Shown here: positions 5,925 through 13,644 of the stretch, piece after piece
How the letters are laid out: each line of letters begins with the position of its first letter
Numbering within the stretch: the first letter of the stretch is position 1
NCBI GenBank assembly: GCA_946478985.1
Contig: CAMLDZ010000080.1
Location: 1 to 13,644, forward strand
Direction: 5' to 3'
Length of the DNA: 13,644 nucleotides
Source: an uncultured Solimonas sp.
Lineage (GTDB): Bacteria; Pseudomonadota; Gammaproteobacteria; Nevskiales; Nevskiaceae
The notes under the pieces: generated by a model
What the model saw: the letters and a program-made list of their open reading frames with translations, nothing else
Database searches by the model: none
Told to the model about the DNA's origin: nothing
Program-made: the position numbers and the translations under genes

Positions 5925-6910
5925 GCAACGATCCGATCGATTCCGCCGTCACGCCGCCCGCCGCCGCGCCGGTTCCGCCGCCGGCCAAGCCGGCTGCGGT
6001 CAGCCCCGGCGGCCTGATCCGCGAGGCGCGCCAGGCGCAGCATCTGTCGGTCGACGATCTGGCTGCGTTGACCAAGCTGGCGCGCCCGACGGTCGAGGCG
6101 CTGGAGCGCGACGACTTCGCCGCGCTGCTGGAGCCGGTCTACGCGCGCGGCTACTACCGCAAGGCCGCCAAGGTGCTGGGCCTCGACGAAAAGCTGCTGG
6201 TCGATGCGTATTCCTCGCGGGTGGTGCCGAAGTCGCCGCTGCCGCCGGCCAAGCTGCGCCTGGCGTCCGGCGAGGACCTGGGATCCGGCAATCGCATTCC
6301 GGTGGCGATGGCGATCGTCGTCGCGCTCGGCGCCATCATCTTCTGCGCCTTCCTGTGGCTGGTGCGAGGCACCACCACGCAATTGCCGCAGAGCCTGCCG
6401 TCGTCGATCAACGGCGCCACGCAGAGCAATGCGCCGCCCGCCGCCACGGTGCCTGCGCCGCCGGCCGAAGCAGGCACGCCGGCACAGGCGGCGCCGCAGC
6501 CGGAGATGCCGGCGCCGGGCGCCGACGCGGCGGTGCTGGCTCCGGCACCCGAGACCGCCGCGGCGCCTGCCGCCGCCGTGCCTGCGCCGCAGGCTTCCGC
6601 CACGCCACCGGCGCCAGCCGTTGCAGCCGCTCCAGTGGCTCCGGCCGCGGTCGTCGGCAGCGGTCCGCTGCAGATCGGCGTCAGCGCCGACAGCTGGATC
6701 AGCGTCAAGGACTCCACCGGAAAATCGCTGCTGCGAGGGCTGATCAAGGCAGGACAGCGTGTCGCGGTCGACGGCCAGCCGCCGTTCGATCTGGCGATCG
6801 GTAACGCGCCGGCAGTGAAGCTGCAGTACAAGGGCCAGGCGGTCGACCTGACGCCGTTCATCCGTGACAACTCGACCGCGCGCGTCCGCATCCCGGGCCG
6901 CGCCCCGTAA
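5921..6910 (+). CDS. rodZ: Cell-shape protein RodZ (HTH and DUF4115 domains)
   Basis: Inner-membrane protein that links cytoplasmic MreB filaments to the peptidoglycan elongation machinery. Of 329 aa, residues 1-28 are an Ala/Pro-rich leader. Residues about 30-97 form the helix-turn-helix domain that binds MreB (GGLIREARQAQHLSVDDLAA, then FAALLEPVYARGYYRKAAKVLGL). A single membrane segment spans about 126-148 (IPVAMAIVVALGAIIFCAFL). A long low-complexity Ala/Pro linker (about 152-243) follows, and then a periplasmic DUF4115 domain (about 244-325, with LQIGVSADSWISVKDSTG and PPFDLAIGNA). The layout matches RodZ with cytoplasmic N-terminus. The start overlaps pilF by ATGA. ispG follows after 31 bases, as in many gammaproteobacteria. 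Confidence 0.96.
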   Translation: MSNDPIDSAVTPPAAAPVPPPAKPAAVSPGGLIREARQAQHLSVDDLAALTKLARPTVEALERDDFAALLEPVYARGYYRKAAKVLGLDEKLLVDAYSSRVVPKSPLPPAKLRLASGEDLGSGNRIPVAMAIVVALGAIIFCAFLWLVRGTTTQLPQSLPSSINGATQSNAPPAATVPAPPAEAGTPAQAAPQPEMPAPGADAAVLAPAPETAAAPAAAVPAPQASATPPAPAVAAAPVAPAAVVGSGPLQIGVSADSWISVKDSTGKSLLRGLIKAGQRVAVDGQPPFDLAIGNAPAVKLQYKGQAVDLTPFIRDNSTARVRIPGRAP

Positions 6911-6941
6911 GCGGGCGACTTTGTAAGCGAGAGTCTTTGCG

Positions 6942-8069
6942 ATGGCGATGACCAGTCACCACCAGATCGTGCGCCGCATCTCGCGGCAGATCCGCGTCGG
7001 CCGCGTCGCGGTCGGCGGCGGCGCGCCGATCTCGGTGCAGACGATGACCAACACCGACACCGAGGACGTCGCCGCGACCGTCGCGCAGATCCGCGCCGCG
7101 GTGAAGGCGGGCGCCGACATCGTCCGCGTCTCGGTGCCGACCCTGGCCGCCGCCGAGGCCTTCGGCAAGATCAAGAAGGAAGTCGGCTATGTGCCGCTGG
7201 TCGCCGACATCCACTTCAACTACAAGTGCGGCCTGGCCGCCGCCGAAGCCGGCGCCGACTGCCTGCGCATCAACCCGGGCAACATCGGCTCCGACAAGAA
7301 GGTGTCAGAAGTCGTCGCCTGCGCCAAGCACCACGGCATTCCGATCCGCATCGGCGTCAACGCCGGCAGTCTAGAAGCCGAGCTGCAGGAAAAGTACGGC
7401 GAGCCCAATGCCGACGCGCTGGTCGAGTCGGCGCTGCGCCACATCGACATCCTCAAGCGCCACAACTTCGAGGACTTCAAGGTTTCGCTGAAAGCCAGCG
7501 AGATCTTCCTCACCGTGTTCGCGTACCAGAAGCTGGCCAAGCTGATCGATCAGCCCCTGCATCTGGGTATCACCGAAGCCGGCGGCCTGCGCAGTGGCGC
7601 GGTGAAGAGCTCGATCGGCCTGGGCCTGCTGCTCGCCGACGGCATCGGCGACACCATCCGCGTGTCGCTGGCCGCCGATCCGGTCGAGGAGGTCAAGGTC
7701 GGCTGGGACATGCTCAAGTCGCTGCACCTGCGCTCGCGCGGCATCAACCTGGTCGCCTGTCCGTCGTGCTCGCGGCAGAACTTCGACGTGGTCAAGGCGG
7801 TGGCGGAGCTGGAATCGCGCTTCGAGGAAATCGACGAGCCGCTGGATCTGGCGGTGATCGGCTGCGTCGTCAACGGTCCGGGCGAAGCACGCGAGGCGGC
7901 GATCGGTGTCGCCGGCGGCTATCCGAACTCGATCTTCGTCGACGGCAAGATCCAGCACAAAGCGCATAACCACGAACTCGTCGACGTGCTCGAAAAGCTC
8001 GTCCGCGACAAGATCGCCGAGCGCAAGGCGGCACGCGCCGCCACCGCCTCGCCCGAGGCGCAAACCTAG
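6942..8069 (+). CDS. ispG: 4-hydroxy-3-methylbut-2-enyl diphosphate synthase IspG (GcpE)
   Basis: 4Fe-4S enzyme of the non-mevalonate (MEP) isoprenoid pathway; converts methylerythritol cyclodiphosphate to HMBPP in the cytosol. The 375-aa protein is of the short bacterial form: TIM-barrel domain to about residue 260 ([41 protein letters not shown]), then the cluster domain with ligands C273 and C276 (CPSCSRQ) and C308 plus E315 ([10 protein letters not shown]). All ligands are present. The ATG at 6942 is preceded by a weak GAG at 6931-6933; a second in-frame ATG at 6948 is possible. The extra C-terminal [14 protein letters not shown] tail is poorly conserved. hisS begins six bases after the stop. 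Confidence 0.98.
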   Translation: MAMTSHHQIVRRISRQIRVGRVAVGGGAPISVQTMTNTDTEDVAATVAQIRAAVKAGADIVRVSVPTLAAAEAFGKIKKEVGYVPLVADIHFNYKCGLAAAEAGADCLRINPGNIGSDKKVSEVVACAKHHGIPIRIGVNAGSLEAELQEKYGEPNADALVESALRHIDILKRHNFEDFKVSLKASEIFLTVFAYQKLAKLIDQPLHLGITEAGGLRSGAVKSSIGLGLLLADGIGDTIRVSLAADPVEEVKVGWDMLKSLHLRSRGINLVACPSCSRQNFDVVKAVAELESRFEEIDEPLDLAVIGCVVNGPGEAREAAIGVAGGYPNSIFVDGKIQHKAHNHELVDVLEKLVRDKIAERKAARAATASPEAQT

Positions 8070-8075
8070 AACACC

Positions 8076-9368
8076 ATGGCCAATCTGTTTCAATCGGTCC
8101 GCGGCTTCAACGACATCCTGCCGGCGGACGCCGCGGCCTGGCAGCAGCTGCACCGCATCGCCGGCGAAGTCTTCGCCGCCTACGGCTACGGCGAGATCAA
8201 GCTGCCGCTGCTCGAGCACACCAATCTGTTCAAGCGCTCGATCGGCGAAGTCACCGACATCGTCGAAAAGGAGATGTTCACCTTCCTGGACCGCGAGGGC
8301 GACAGCCTGACGCTGCGGCCGGAAGGCACGGCCAGCTGCGTGCGCGCCGGCCTGGAGCATGGTCTGCTGCACAACCAGCAGCAGCGGCTCTGGTACGCCG
8401 GCCCGATGTTCCGCCACGAGCGTCCGCAGGCCGGTCGCTATCGCCAGTTCCACCAGCTCGGCATCGAGGCCTACGGCATGACCGGGCCGGACATCGACGT
8501 CGAGGTGATCGCGCTGTCGGCACGCCTGCTCAAGCGTCTGGGCCTCACCGACGTCAGGCTGGAGCTGAATTCGCTGGGCAGCGCCGAGATCCGCGCGCGC
8601 TACCGCGCCGCGCTGGTCGACTTTCTCCGGCAGCACGAGTCGGCGCTGGACGCCGATTCGCAGCGCCGGCTGTCGACGAACCCCTTGCGCGTGCTGGATT
8701 CCAAGTCGCCGCAGACGCAGGCGCTGCTGGCCGAGGCGCCGCGCGTGACTGACTGCTTCGACGATGCCGCGCGTGCGCAGCTCGACGGCCTGCTGCAGGG
8801 TCTCAGCGACCTCGGTATCGGCTATGAGCTGAACCCGCGGCTGGTGCGCGGCCTGGACTACTACAGCAGCGTAGTCTTCGAATGGACGACGACGGCGCTG
8901 GGCTCGCAGGGCACGGTGCTGGCCGGCGGCCGCTACGACGGCCTGGTCGAGCAGCTCGGCGGCTCGGCGACGCCGGCGGTGGGCTGGGCCTGCGGCGTCG
9001 AGCGCCTGTTGCTGCTGCAGAAGGCGCAGAACGTCGCGGTCGAGAGCGGTGAGGCCGACGTCTACTTCTGCTGGCTCGGCGACAGCGCGCAGCGGCAGGC
9101 GCGCCAGCTGGCCGAGTCGCTGCGCGACGCGCTGCCGCTGTTGCGCGTGGTGCTCAATGCCGGCGGCGGCAAGCTGGCGGCGCAGCTCAAGCGCGCCGAC
9201 CGCAGCGGCGCCCGCGTCGCCCTGATCCTGGGCGACAGCGAAGTGGCGGCGCAGGCGGTTCAAGTAAAATGGCTGCGCGACGGTGCCGCTGGCGCCGGCA
9301 ATAACGAACAAAAAAACCTGGCCTGGCCGGAACTGCCCGCATATCTGGCGGGTCTTGTCCGTTCATAA
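8076..9368 (+). CDS. hisS: Histidyl-tRNA synthetase
   Basis: Class II aminoacyl-tRNA synthetase that charges tRNA-His. The 430-aa length is standard. Seen in order: RGFNDILP (9-16), motif 1 region around 45-65, RPEGT (81-85), motif 2 [21 protein letters not shown] (107-126, R113 contacting ATP in the family), the histidine-specific LVRGLDYY (256-263), motif 3 [14 protein letters not shown] (301-314), then the C-terminal anticodon-binding domain from about 328 ([10 protein letters not shown]). No good ribosome binding site precedes the ATG, which lies six bases after ispG; translation may depend on coupling with ispG. A 43-base gap without clear signals separates it from yfgM. Confidence 0.98.
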   Translation: MANLFQSVRGFNDILPADAAAWQQLHRIAGEVFAAYGYGEIKLPLLEHTNLFKRSIGEVTDIVEKEMFTFLDREGDSLTLRPEGTASCVRAGLEHGLLHNQQQRLWYAGPMFRHERPQAGRYRQFHQLGIEAYGMTGPDIDVEVIALSARLLKRLGLTDVRLELNSLGSAEIRARYRAALVDFLRQHESALDADSQRRLSTNPLRVLDSKSPQTQALLAEAPRVTDCFDDAARAQLDGLLQGLSDLGIGYELNPRLVRGLDYYSSVVFEWTTTALGSQGTVLAGGRYDGLVEQLGGSATPAVGWACGVERLLLLQKAQNVAVESGEADVYFCWLGDSAQRQARQLAESLRDALPLLRVVLNAGGGKLAAQLKRADRSGARVALILGDSEVAAQAVQVKWLRDGAAGAGNNEQKNLAWPELPAYLAGLVRS

Positions 9369-9411
9369 CACCGTTTCAACCCGCTCCTAATTCCATCGGG
9401 ACATCAGATCC

Positions 9412-10050
9412 GTGACGACGCATTACGATGACGAGGCGCAAGCCCAGCAGCTCAGAGAGTGGTGGAAGGAGAACTGGATTGCGCTTGCCGCCGGTCTGGT
9501 GATCGGTCTGGCCGGCATCTTCGGCTGGCAGGGCTGGCAGAAGCATCAGCGCGGCCAGGCCGCTGCCGCCTCGCAGCTCTACGAGGACTTCAAGGCCGCG
9601 CTCGCCAACGGCAAGACCGACGAGGCGCCGGCACTGGCCGAGAAACTTGTCAGCGATTTCGCCAAGACGCCGTACGCCGCCAATGGCCAGCTGCGTCTGG
9701 CCGCCGAGTCGGTCAAGGCCAACGACTACGAGGCCGCGCTCAAGCGCCTGCAGTGGGTGCGTGAGCACGCCAAGGACGAGGGGCTGCGGCAGATCGCGCA
9801 GCTGCGCACCGCGCGCGTGCTGTGGCAGCAGGGTGAGTTCGACAAGGCGCTGAAGAGCCTTGACGGGGCATCCGGCGAGTTCGCCCCGGTGTTCGATGAA
9901 CTGCGCGGTGACATCCATCTGGCGCAGGGTGACCGCAGCGCCGCGCGCAGCGCCTACGAAAAGGCGCTGCAGGCCACGCCCGCCGAACAGCAGAGCCGGC
10001 AGCTGCTGGAGCGCAAGCTGGAAGACCTGGCCGACGTGGTGCAGTCATGA
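9412..10050 (+). CDS. yfgM: YfgM family ancillary SecYEG translocon subunit (TPR protein)
   Basis: Inner-membrane protein with a periplasmic TPR-like domain; in E. coli it associates with SecYEG and PpiD and helps hand secreted proteins to periplasmic chaperones. The 212-aa sequence opens with a short cytoplasmic segment (DDEAQAQQLREWWKEN), one membrane helix (about 22-40, IALAAGLVIGLAGIFGW) and a helical-repeat domain (about 50-210) with TPR-like units such as DYEAALKRLQWV and GEFDKALKSLDG. The start is GTG with a weak GGGAC about ten bases upstream; MTTHYDDEAQ is a typical beginning for the family. It overlaps bamB by ATGA, the usual arrangement. The size and synteny with hisS and bamB make the call secure. 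Confidence 0.94.
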   Translation: MTTHYDDEAQAQQLREWWKENWIALAAGLVIGLAGIFGWQGWQKHQRGQAAAASQLYEDFKAALANGKTDEAPALAEKLVSDFAKTPYAANGQLRLAAESVKANDYEAALKRLQWVREHAKDEGLRQIAQLRTARVLWQQGEFDKALKSLDGASGEFAPVFDELRGDIHLAQGDRSAARSAYEKALQATPAEQQSRQLLERKLEDLADVVQS

Positions 10051-11189
10051 GCCGCGCCAAGTGCCTTGCAGCGTTCGCGCTGGCCGCCGTGGCGCTCGCC
10101 GCCTGCGGCAAGAAGAACCAGCGCCAGCCGGCTGAACTCCAGGACATCAGCAACCCGGCGGTGAAGCTGCAGACGGCGTGGTCGGCCTCGGCCGGCGACG
10201 GTGTCGGCAAGTACTACGGCGAACTGCACCTGGCACTGCAAGCCGATGCGCTGTTCGCCGCCGATATCAAGGGCGAGGTCTTCGCCTTCGATCCCAAGAC
10301 CGGTTCGCGCATCTGGCGCGCATCCACCGGCGAGCGCGTGATCGCCGGCCCGACGCCGGTGGGCACGACGGTGGTGGCCGGCACCATGGATGCGCAGGTC
10401 GTCGCGGTCAAGCGTGCCGACGGCGCCAAGGCCTGGACCGCCAAGCTGAGCAGCGAGGTGTTGTCGCCGCCCGCCGGCGAGGGCGATCGCGTCATCGTCC
10501 GCACCAGCGACGGCAAGATCTGGGGCCTGGACGCCGACACTGGCGAGCAGCTGTGGAACATCGAGCGCAGCGTCCCGAACCTGACGCTGCGGGGCCTTTC
10601 GCCGGCCACTGTGGTGGGTAACCGGGCCTTCATCGGCCTCGACAACGGCCGCGTGCTGGCGATCCGTACCACCGACGGCCAGGCGCTGTGGGAGCAGGTC
10701 ATTTCCGCGCCGGTCGGCCGCAACGAGCTGGACCGCATCACCGACGTCGACGCGCCGCTGCTGGTCGACGGCAAGGAAATCATCGCCGCCAGCTTCGGCG
10801 GCGAAGTCGCCTGCCTGGACGACGACACCGGCCAGCTGCTCTGGCGCCGTTCGATCAAGAGCTACAGCGGCCTGACGCGGACCGACAGCGCCGTCGTCGT
10901 CACCGACGAGGCCGGCGCGGTCTGGGGCCTGGACCCGACCACTGGCGCCGAGCTCTGGAAGAACGAGGATCTGAAGTACCGCCAGCTGTCGGCGCCCGCG
11001 CTGTTCAAGGGCTATGTGGTGGTCGGCGATTTCGAGGGCTATCTGCACTGGTTCGACCCGAAAGACGGCAAGCTGGTGGCGCGTGCACGGGCCGGCAGTG
11101 ATCCGATCCGCGCGGTTCCGGTGGCCAGTGACGAGCTGCTCTACGTACTGTCCACCGGCGGCCGGCTTGCGGCCCTGCGGATCCGCTGA
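10047..11189 (+). CDS. bamB: Outer membrane protein assembly factor BamB (lipoprotein)
   Basis: Lipoprotein of the BAM complex, which folds beta-barrel proteins into the outer membrane. The 380-aa protein has a signal peptide with lipobox LAAC, C20 being the lipidated cysteine, followed by GKKNQ. Residues about 45-378 form an eight-bladed beta-propeller built of PQQ-like repeats; blade motifs include VFAFDPKTGSRIWRA, WGLDADTGEQLWNI, CLDDDTGQLLWRR and WGLDPTTGAELWKN. The C-terminal blade ends LYVLSTGGRLAALRI, typical for the family. It overlaps yfgM by ATGA and is followed after 18 bases by a strong intrinsic terminator, so it is the last gene of the ndk-to-bamB unit. Confidence 0.97.
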   Translation: MSRAKCLAAFALAAVALAACGKKNQRQPAELQDISNPAVKLQTAWSASAGDGVGKYYGELHLALQADALFAADIKGEVFAFDPKTGSRIWRASTGERVIAGPTPVGTTVVAGTMDAQVVAVKRADGAKAWTAKLSSEVLSPPAGEGDRVIVRTSDGKIWGLDADTGEQLWNIERSVPNLTLRGLSPATVVGNRAFIGLDNGRVLAIRTTDGQALWEQVISAPVGRNELDRITDVDAPLLVDGKEIIAASFGGEVACLDDDTGQLLWRRSIKSYSGLTRTDSAVVVTDEAGAVWGLDPTTGAELWKNEDLKYRQLSAPALFKGYVVVGDFEGYLHWFDPKDGKLVARARAGSDPIRAVPVASDELLYVLSTGGRLAALRIR

Positions 11190-11207
11190 GGTTTTGCGGG
11201 TACCGAA

Positions 11208-11237
11208 GGCGGGCCGGGGCTCCGGCTCGCCTTTTTT
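11208..11237 (+). terminator. Rho-independent terminator after bamB
   Basis: Arms GGCGGGCCGG (11208-11217) and CCGGCTCGCC (11222-11231) pair over ten bases with one G-U, closing a four-base loop GGCT. Six T residues follow at 11232-11237. It is a textbook intrinsic terminator on the + strand. It lies between bamB and der, leaving only 29 bases before the der start codon. Confidence 0.9.
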
Positions 11238-11266
11238 GTTGTTGCAGCTTCACCGAGAATGCTTCG

Positions 11267-12667
11267 ATGCATGAGATTCCGCCCACACTGGTCCTCGTCG
11301 GCCGCCCCAATGTCGGCAAGTCGACGCTGTTCAATCGGCTGACCGGCACGCGCGACGCGCTGGTGGCGGACCTGCCGGGCCTGACGCGCGACCGCCAGTA
11401 CGGCAGCGGCGAGTTCGAGGACCGCGCCTTCATCGTCGTCGATACCGGCGGCCTGATGCCGGAATCCAGCGATCCCCTGGCGGCGCTGGCCGAGGATCAG
11501 GCGCAGCTGGCGCTGTCGGAAGCCGATCACGTGCTGTTCCTGGTCGACGTGCAGCGCGGCTGCACGCCGTCGGACGAGGCGATCGCCCGGCACCTGCGCA
11601 AGCTCGGCAAGCCGCTGACGCTGGTCATCAACAAGAGCGAAGGTCGTCCGCACGCGCAGGCCGCCGGCGATTTCTACTCGCTGGGCCTGGGCGAGCCGCT
11701 GACGATCTCGGCCGAGCAGGGCCAGGGCGTGCCGCAGCTGCTGCGCCTGGTGCTCAAAGACCTGCCGGTGGTGGCGCCGGAGCCGGCGGTCGACGACGGC
11801 CGCGTCCGCGTGGCGATCGTCGGTCGTCCCAACGTCGGCAAGTCGACGCTGGTCAACCGCCTGATCGGCGAAGACCGCGTGCTGGCCGCCGACCATCCGG
11901 GCACCACGCGCGACGCGATCGCGGTGCCGTTCGAGTACGACGATCAGCCGTACACCCTGATCGATACCGCCGGCATCCGCCGCCGTGCCCGCGTCTGGGA
12001 GGCGGTCGAGAAGTTCTCGATCGTCAAGACACTGACGGCGATCGAGCGTGCCCATGTGGTGATCGCCGTGGTCGACGCCCAGAACGACATCGGCGAGCAG
12101 GATGCCAAGCTCATGGGCCTGGTCGCGCAACGTGGCCGCGCGATGGTCGTGGCGGTCAACAAGTGGGACGGCCTGTCGCAGGGCGAACGCGAGCAGATCC
12201 GCTACCAGGTGTCGCTGAAGCTGCCGTTCCTCGATTTCGCGCCGCTGCACTTCATTGCCGCCAAGCATGGTTCCGGCCTGGGCGAGCTGATGGCGGACGT
12301 GCAGGCGGCGTTCGAATCGACCACGCGCGAGTTCTCCACGCCGCAGCTCAACCGCATCCTCGAACAGGCGGTCGAATCGCATCAGCCGCCGGCGGTGCTC
12401 GGCCGGCGCATCAAGCTGCGCTACGCCCACCAGGGCGGCCGCAATCCGCCCAAGATCATCGTCCACGGTAACCAGACCGATAAGCTGCCGGACAGCTACA
12501 AGCGCTATCTCGCCAATGTGTTCCGCAAGGAGCTGGAGCTCAAGGGCGTGCCGCTGCAGCTGGGCTTCAAGACGGGCGACAATCCGTTCAAGGGCCGCAA
12601 GAATGAGCTCACCGGGCGCCAGATCAAGAAGCGGCGTCGTCTGATGGAGCGCGTCAAGAAGCGTTGA
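11267..12667 (+). CDS. der: Ribosome biogenesis GTPase Der (EngA)
   Basis: Essential double GTPase that assists assembly of the 50S ribosomal subunit. The 466-aa protein has first G domain about 7-165: P-loop GRPNVGKS at 12-19, G3 DTGG at 59-62 and G4 NKSE at 122-125. The second G domain spans about 180-345: P-loop GRPNVGKS at 186-193, DTAG at 233-236 and NKWD at 298-301. A KH-like domain (about 350-440, with HQGGRNPPKIIVHGNQ) and a basic tail KKRRRLMERVKKR follow. In G4 of the first domain the usual Asp of NKxD is Glu; the second domain is canonical. The ATG is preceded by only a weak GAGA at 11255-11258. An alternative ATG four bases on is out of frame. Synteny with bamB is conserved, but a strong terminator separates the two. 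Confidence 0.98.
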   Translation: MHEIPPTLVLVGRPNVGKSTLFNRLTGTRDALVADLPGLTRDRQYGSGEFEDRAFIVVDTGGLMPESSDPLAALAEDQAQLALSEADHVLFLVDVQRGCTPSDEAIARHLRKLGKPLTLVINKSEGRPHAQAAGDFYSLGLGEPLTISAEQGQGVPQLLRLVLKDLPVVAPEPAVDDGRVRVAIVGRPNVGKSTLVNRLIGEDRVLAADHPGTTRDAIAVPFEYDDQPYTLIDTAGIRRRARVWEAVEKFSIVKTLTAIERAHVVIAVVDAQNDIGEQDAKLMGLVAQRGRAMVVAVNKWDGLSQGEREQIRYQVSLKLPFLDFAPLHFIAAKHGSGLGELMADVQAAFESTTREFSTPQLNRILEQAVESHQPPAVLGRRIKLRYAHQGGRNPPKIIVHGNQTDKLPDSYKRYLANVFRKELELKGVPLQLGFKTGDNPFKGRKNELTGRQIKKRRRLMERVKKR

Positions 12668-12692
12668 GGCAGGACCAGAGGAGTCGAGTGCG

Positions 12693-13568
12693 ATGGCCGC
12701 GCAAATGCTGGCGGAGCTGCTGGACCTGGAGTTGCTGGAGCTGAACCTGTTCCGCGGGCAGTCGCGCGACGATGGCTTTCCGCAGGTGTTCGGCGGCCAG
12801 GTGATCGCCCAGGGCCTGGTCGCGGCGACGCGGACCACCGAACACGATCGCGCGCCGCATTCGCTGCACGCGTATTTCCTGCGGCCGGGCGACATGAACC
12901 GGCCCATCGTCTTCGAGGTGGAGCGCATCCGCGACGGTCGCAGTTTCTCGACGCGCCGCGTGCAGGCGATCCAGCAGGGCGAAGTGATCCTGTCGATGAT
13001 CGCCTCGTTCCACGTCGACGAGCCGGGCTTCGAGCATCAGCTGCCGATGCCCGCCGTCGCGGCGCCGGACACGCTGCGCTCGGGCCTGGACCTGTATCGA
13101 GAGTGGGAAAAGACCCAAGAGGGTCTCCCCGGCCTGCCGTGGTTGCTGGCCACCGCGGCCAAGGTCGGCGTCGAGTTCCGGCCGGTGCTGCCGCGCAAGG
13201 ACGGCGTACCGCCGCGTCAGCAGTTCTGGTTTCGCATCAACTCGCAGCTGCCGGACGATTCGCTGACGCATCAGTGCGCGCTGGCTTATGTGTCGGACTT
13301 TGCCCTGCTGGGCACCGCCAAGCTGCCCCATGGCGGCTATCAGCCGCCGAGCGTGCTCAAGACCGCCAGCCTCGACCACGCGCTGTGGTTCCATCGCCCG
13401 TTTCGTGTGGACGAGTGGCTGCTGTACGCGATGGATTCGCCCTCGGCGCAATCGGCGCGCGGACTGGCGCGCGGCGAGATCTACGATCAACAGGGCCGGC
13501 TGGTGGCCAGCGTCGCGCAGGAAGGCCTGATCCGTTCGCGCAAGCCGCCGGTGGATGCCGGCGATTAG
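12693..13568 (+). CDS. tesB: Acyl-CoA thioesterase II
   Basis: Hydrolyses acyl-CoA to free fatty acid and CoA; cytosolic double hot-dog enzyme. The 291-aa length fits TesB (about 286 in E. coli). The N-terminal hot-dog (about 10-110) contains VFGGQVIAQGL (32-42), HSLHAYFLRPGD (56-67) and RDGRSFSTRRVQAIQ (80-94). The C-terminal hot-dog (about 170-283) contains D202 (YVSDFALL), S226 (ASLDHALWFH) and Q276 (AQEGLIRSR). These match the E. coli triad D204, T228 and Q278, with Ser for Thr. AGGAG at 12679-12683, nine bases upstream, supports the ATG. It starts 25 bases after der and is probably co-transcribed. It has no obvious functional link to der, and the pairing is not part of the classical cluster. 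Confidence 0.96.
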   Translation: MAAQMLAELLDLELLELNLFRGQSRDDGFPQVFGGQVIAQGLVAATRTTEHDRAPHSLHAYFLRPGDMNRPIVFEVERIRDGRSFSTRRVQAIQQGEVILSMIASFHVDEPGFEHQLPMPAVAAPDTLRSGLDLYREWEKTQEGLPGLPWLLATAAKVGVEFRPVLPRKDGVPPRQQFWFRINSQLPDDSLTHQCALAYVSDFALLGTAKLPHGGYQPPSVLKTASLDHALWFHRPFRVDEWLLYAMDSPSAQSARGLARGEIYDQQGRLVASVAQEGLIRSRKPPVDAGD

Positions 13569-13644
13569 GGCCTGTTAACGCGATGGCCGCCGCTGTGATG
13601 CCACCCGCTTTGCGGCCAGGCAAGGCGCGACGAAGGAATTTGGT
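13569..13644. other. Non-coding end of window with a hairpin; possible edge of a repeat
   Basis: Seventy-six bases after tesB without a supported gene. TGGCCGC (13584-13590) and GCGGCCA (13612-13618) form a perfect seven-base inverted repeat around a 21-base loop. No T-run follows, so it is not a convincing terminator. The run after the hairpin, AGGCAAGGCGCGACGAAGG, has the look of dispersed intergenic repeats or of an insertion element end, but the window stops before this can be judged. Confidence 0.35.

Noticed and set aside
5800..6804. Alternative + strand frame of 334 codons across pilF and rodZ
   Set aside because: Arg/Gly/Ala-rich shadow of the rodZ Ala/Pro linker; no recognisable domain.
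9265..9270. TAAAAT as a -10 box for yfgM-bamB inside the end of hisS
   Set aside because: No acceptable -35 sequence lies 16-18 bases upstream, and the match falls within coding sequence.
7371..9311. Long open frame on the minus strand (646 codons) opposite ispG and hisS
   Set aside because: It lies wholly antisense to two unmistakable enzymes and its translation is Arg/Gln/Ala-rich without family motifs. Long antisense frames are expected at this GC content.
11141..12928. Long open frame on the minus strand (595 codons) opposite der
   Set aside because: Same reasoning: an antisense shadow of der with low-complexity Arg/His/Asp-rich translation; it also runs through the bamB terminator.
1..13644. 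CRISPR arrays, tRNA or rRNA genes
   Set aside because: No regularly spaced repeats and no tRNA- or rRNA-like sequence were seen while reading; the window is almost fully protein-coding.

Overview
The window is a chromosomal segment of a high-GC gammaproteobacterium. The gene order ndk-rlmN-pilF/pilW-rodZ-ispG-hisS-yfgM-bamB-der is the classic gammaproteobacterial housekeeping cluster that follows the isc genes. The high GC, the reduced isc region and the protein character suggest Xanthomonadales/Nevskiales-type bacteria; this placement is inference, not a database result. All recognised genes lie on the + strand. No stretch longer than 300 bases lacks a gene; the largest gap is the 143-base ndk leader.

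Region 1 (1-3470) is an unusual iron-sulfur assembly locus. It holds the 3' part of a NifS/IscS-type cysteine desulfurase, then a complete YefM-YoeB toxin-antitoxin module of visibly lower GC with a perfect operator-like palindrome upstream. Next is a second, IscS-like cysteine desulfurase carrying a C-terminal extension that looks like a degenerate IscU scaffold, and then an IscA-type carrier. No separate iscU, hscB, hscA, fdx or iscX lies between the desulfurase and ndk, where they sit in many relatives.

Region 2 (3471-11237) starts with a good sigma70-type promoter and a structured leader in front of ndk. It continues through rlmN (23S rRNA/tRNA methylation), pilF/pilW (type IV pilus lipoprotein), rodZ (cell shape), ispG (isoprenoid synthesis, a 4Fe-4S enzyme), hisS (histidyl-tRNA synthetase), yfgM and bamB (envelope chaperoning and outer-membrane protein assembly). 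Spacing is tight, with three ATGA overlaps, which suggests a long transcription unit. A strong intrinsic terminator follows bamB.

Region 3 (11238-13644) holds der (ribosome-assembly GTPase) and tesB (acyl-CoA thioesterase II), then 76 bases of non-coding sequence with a hairpin at the window edge.

The most notable content is the desulfurase-IscU-like fusion. Its IscU-like part keeps two of three scaffold cysteines but has lost the first cysteine, the adjacent aspartate and the HscA-binding motif. The toxin-antitoxin module inserted directly in front of it is the second point of interest. The rest is ordinary housekeeping sequence.
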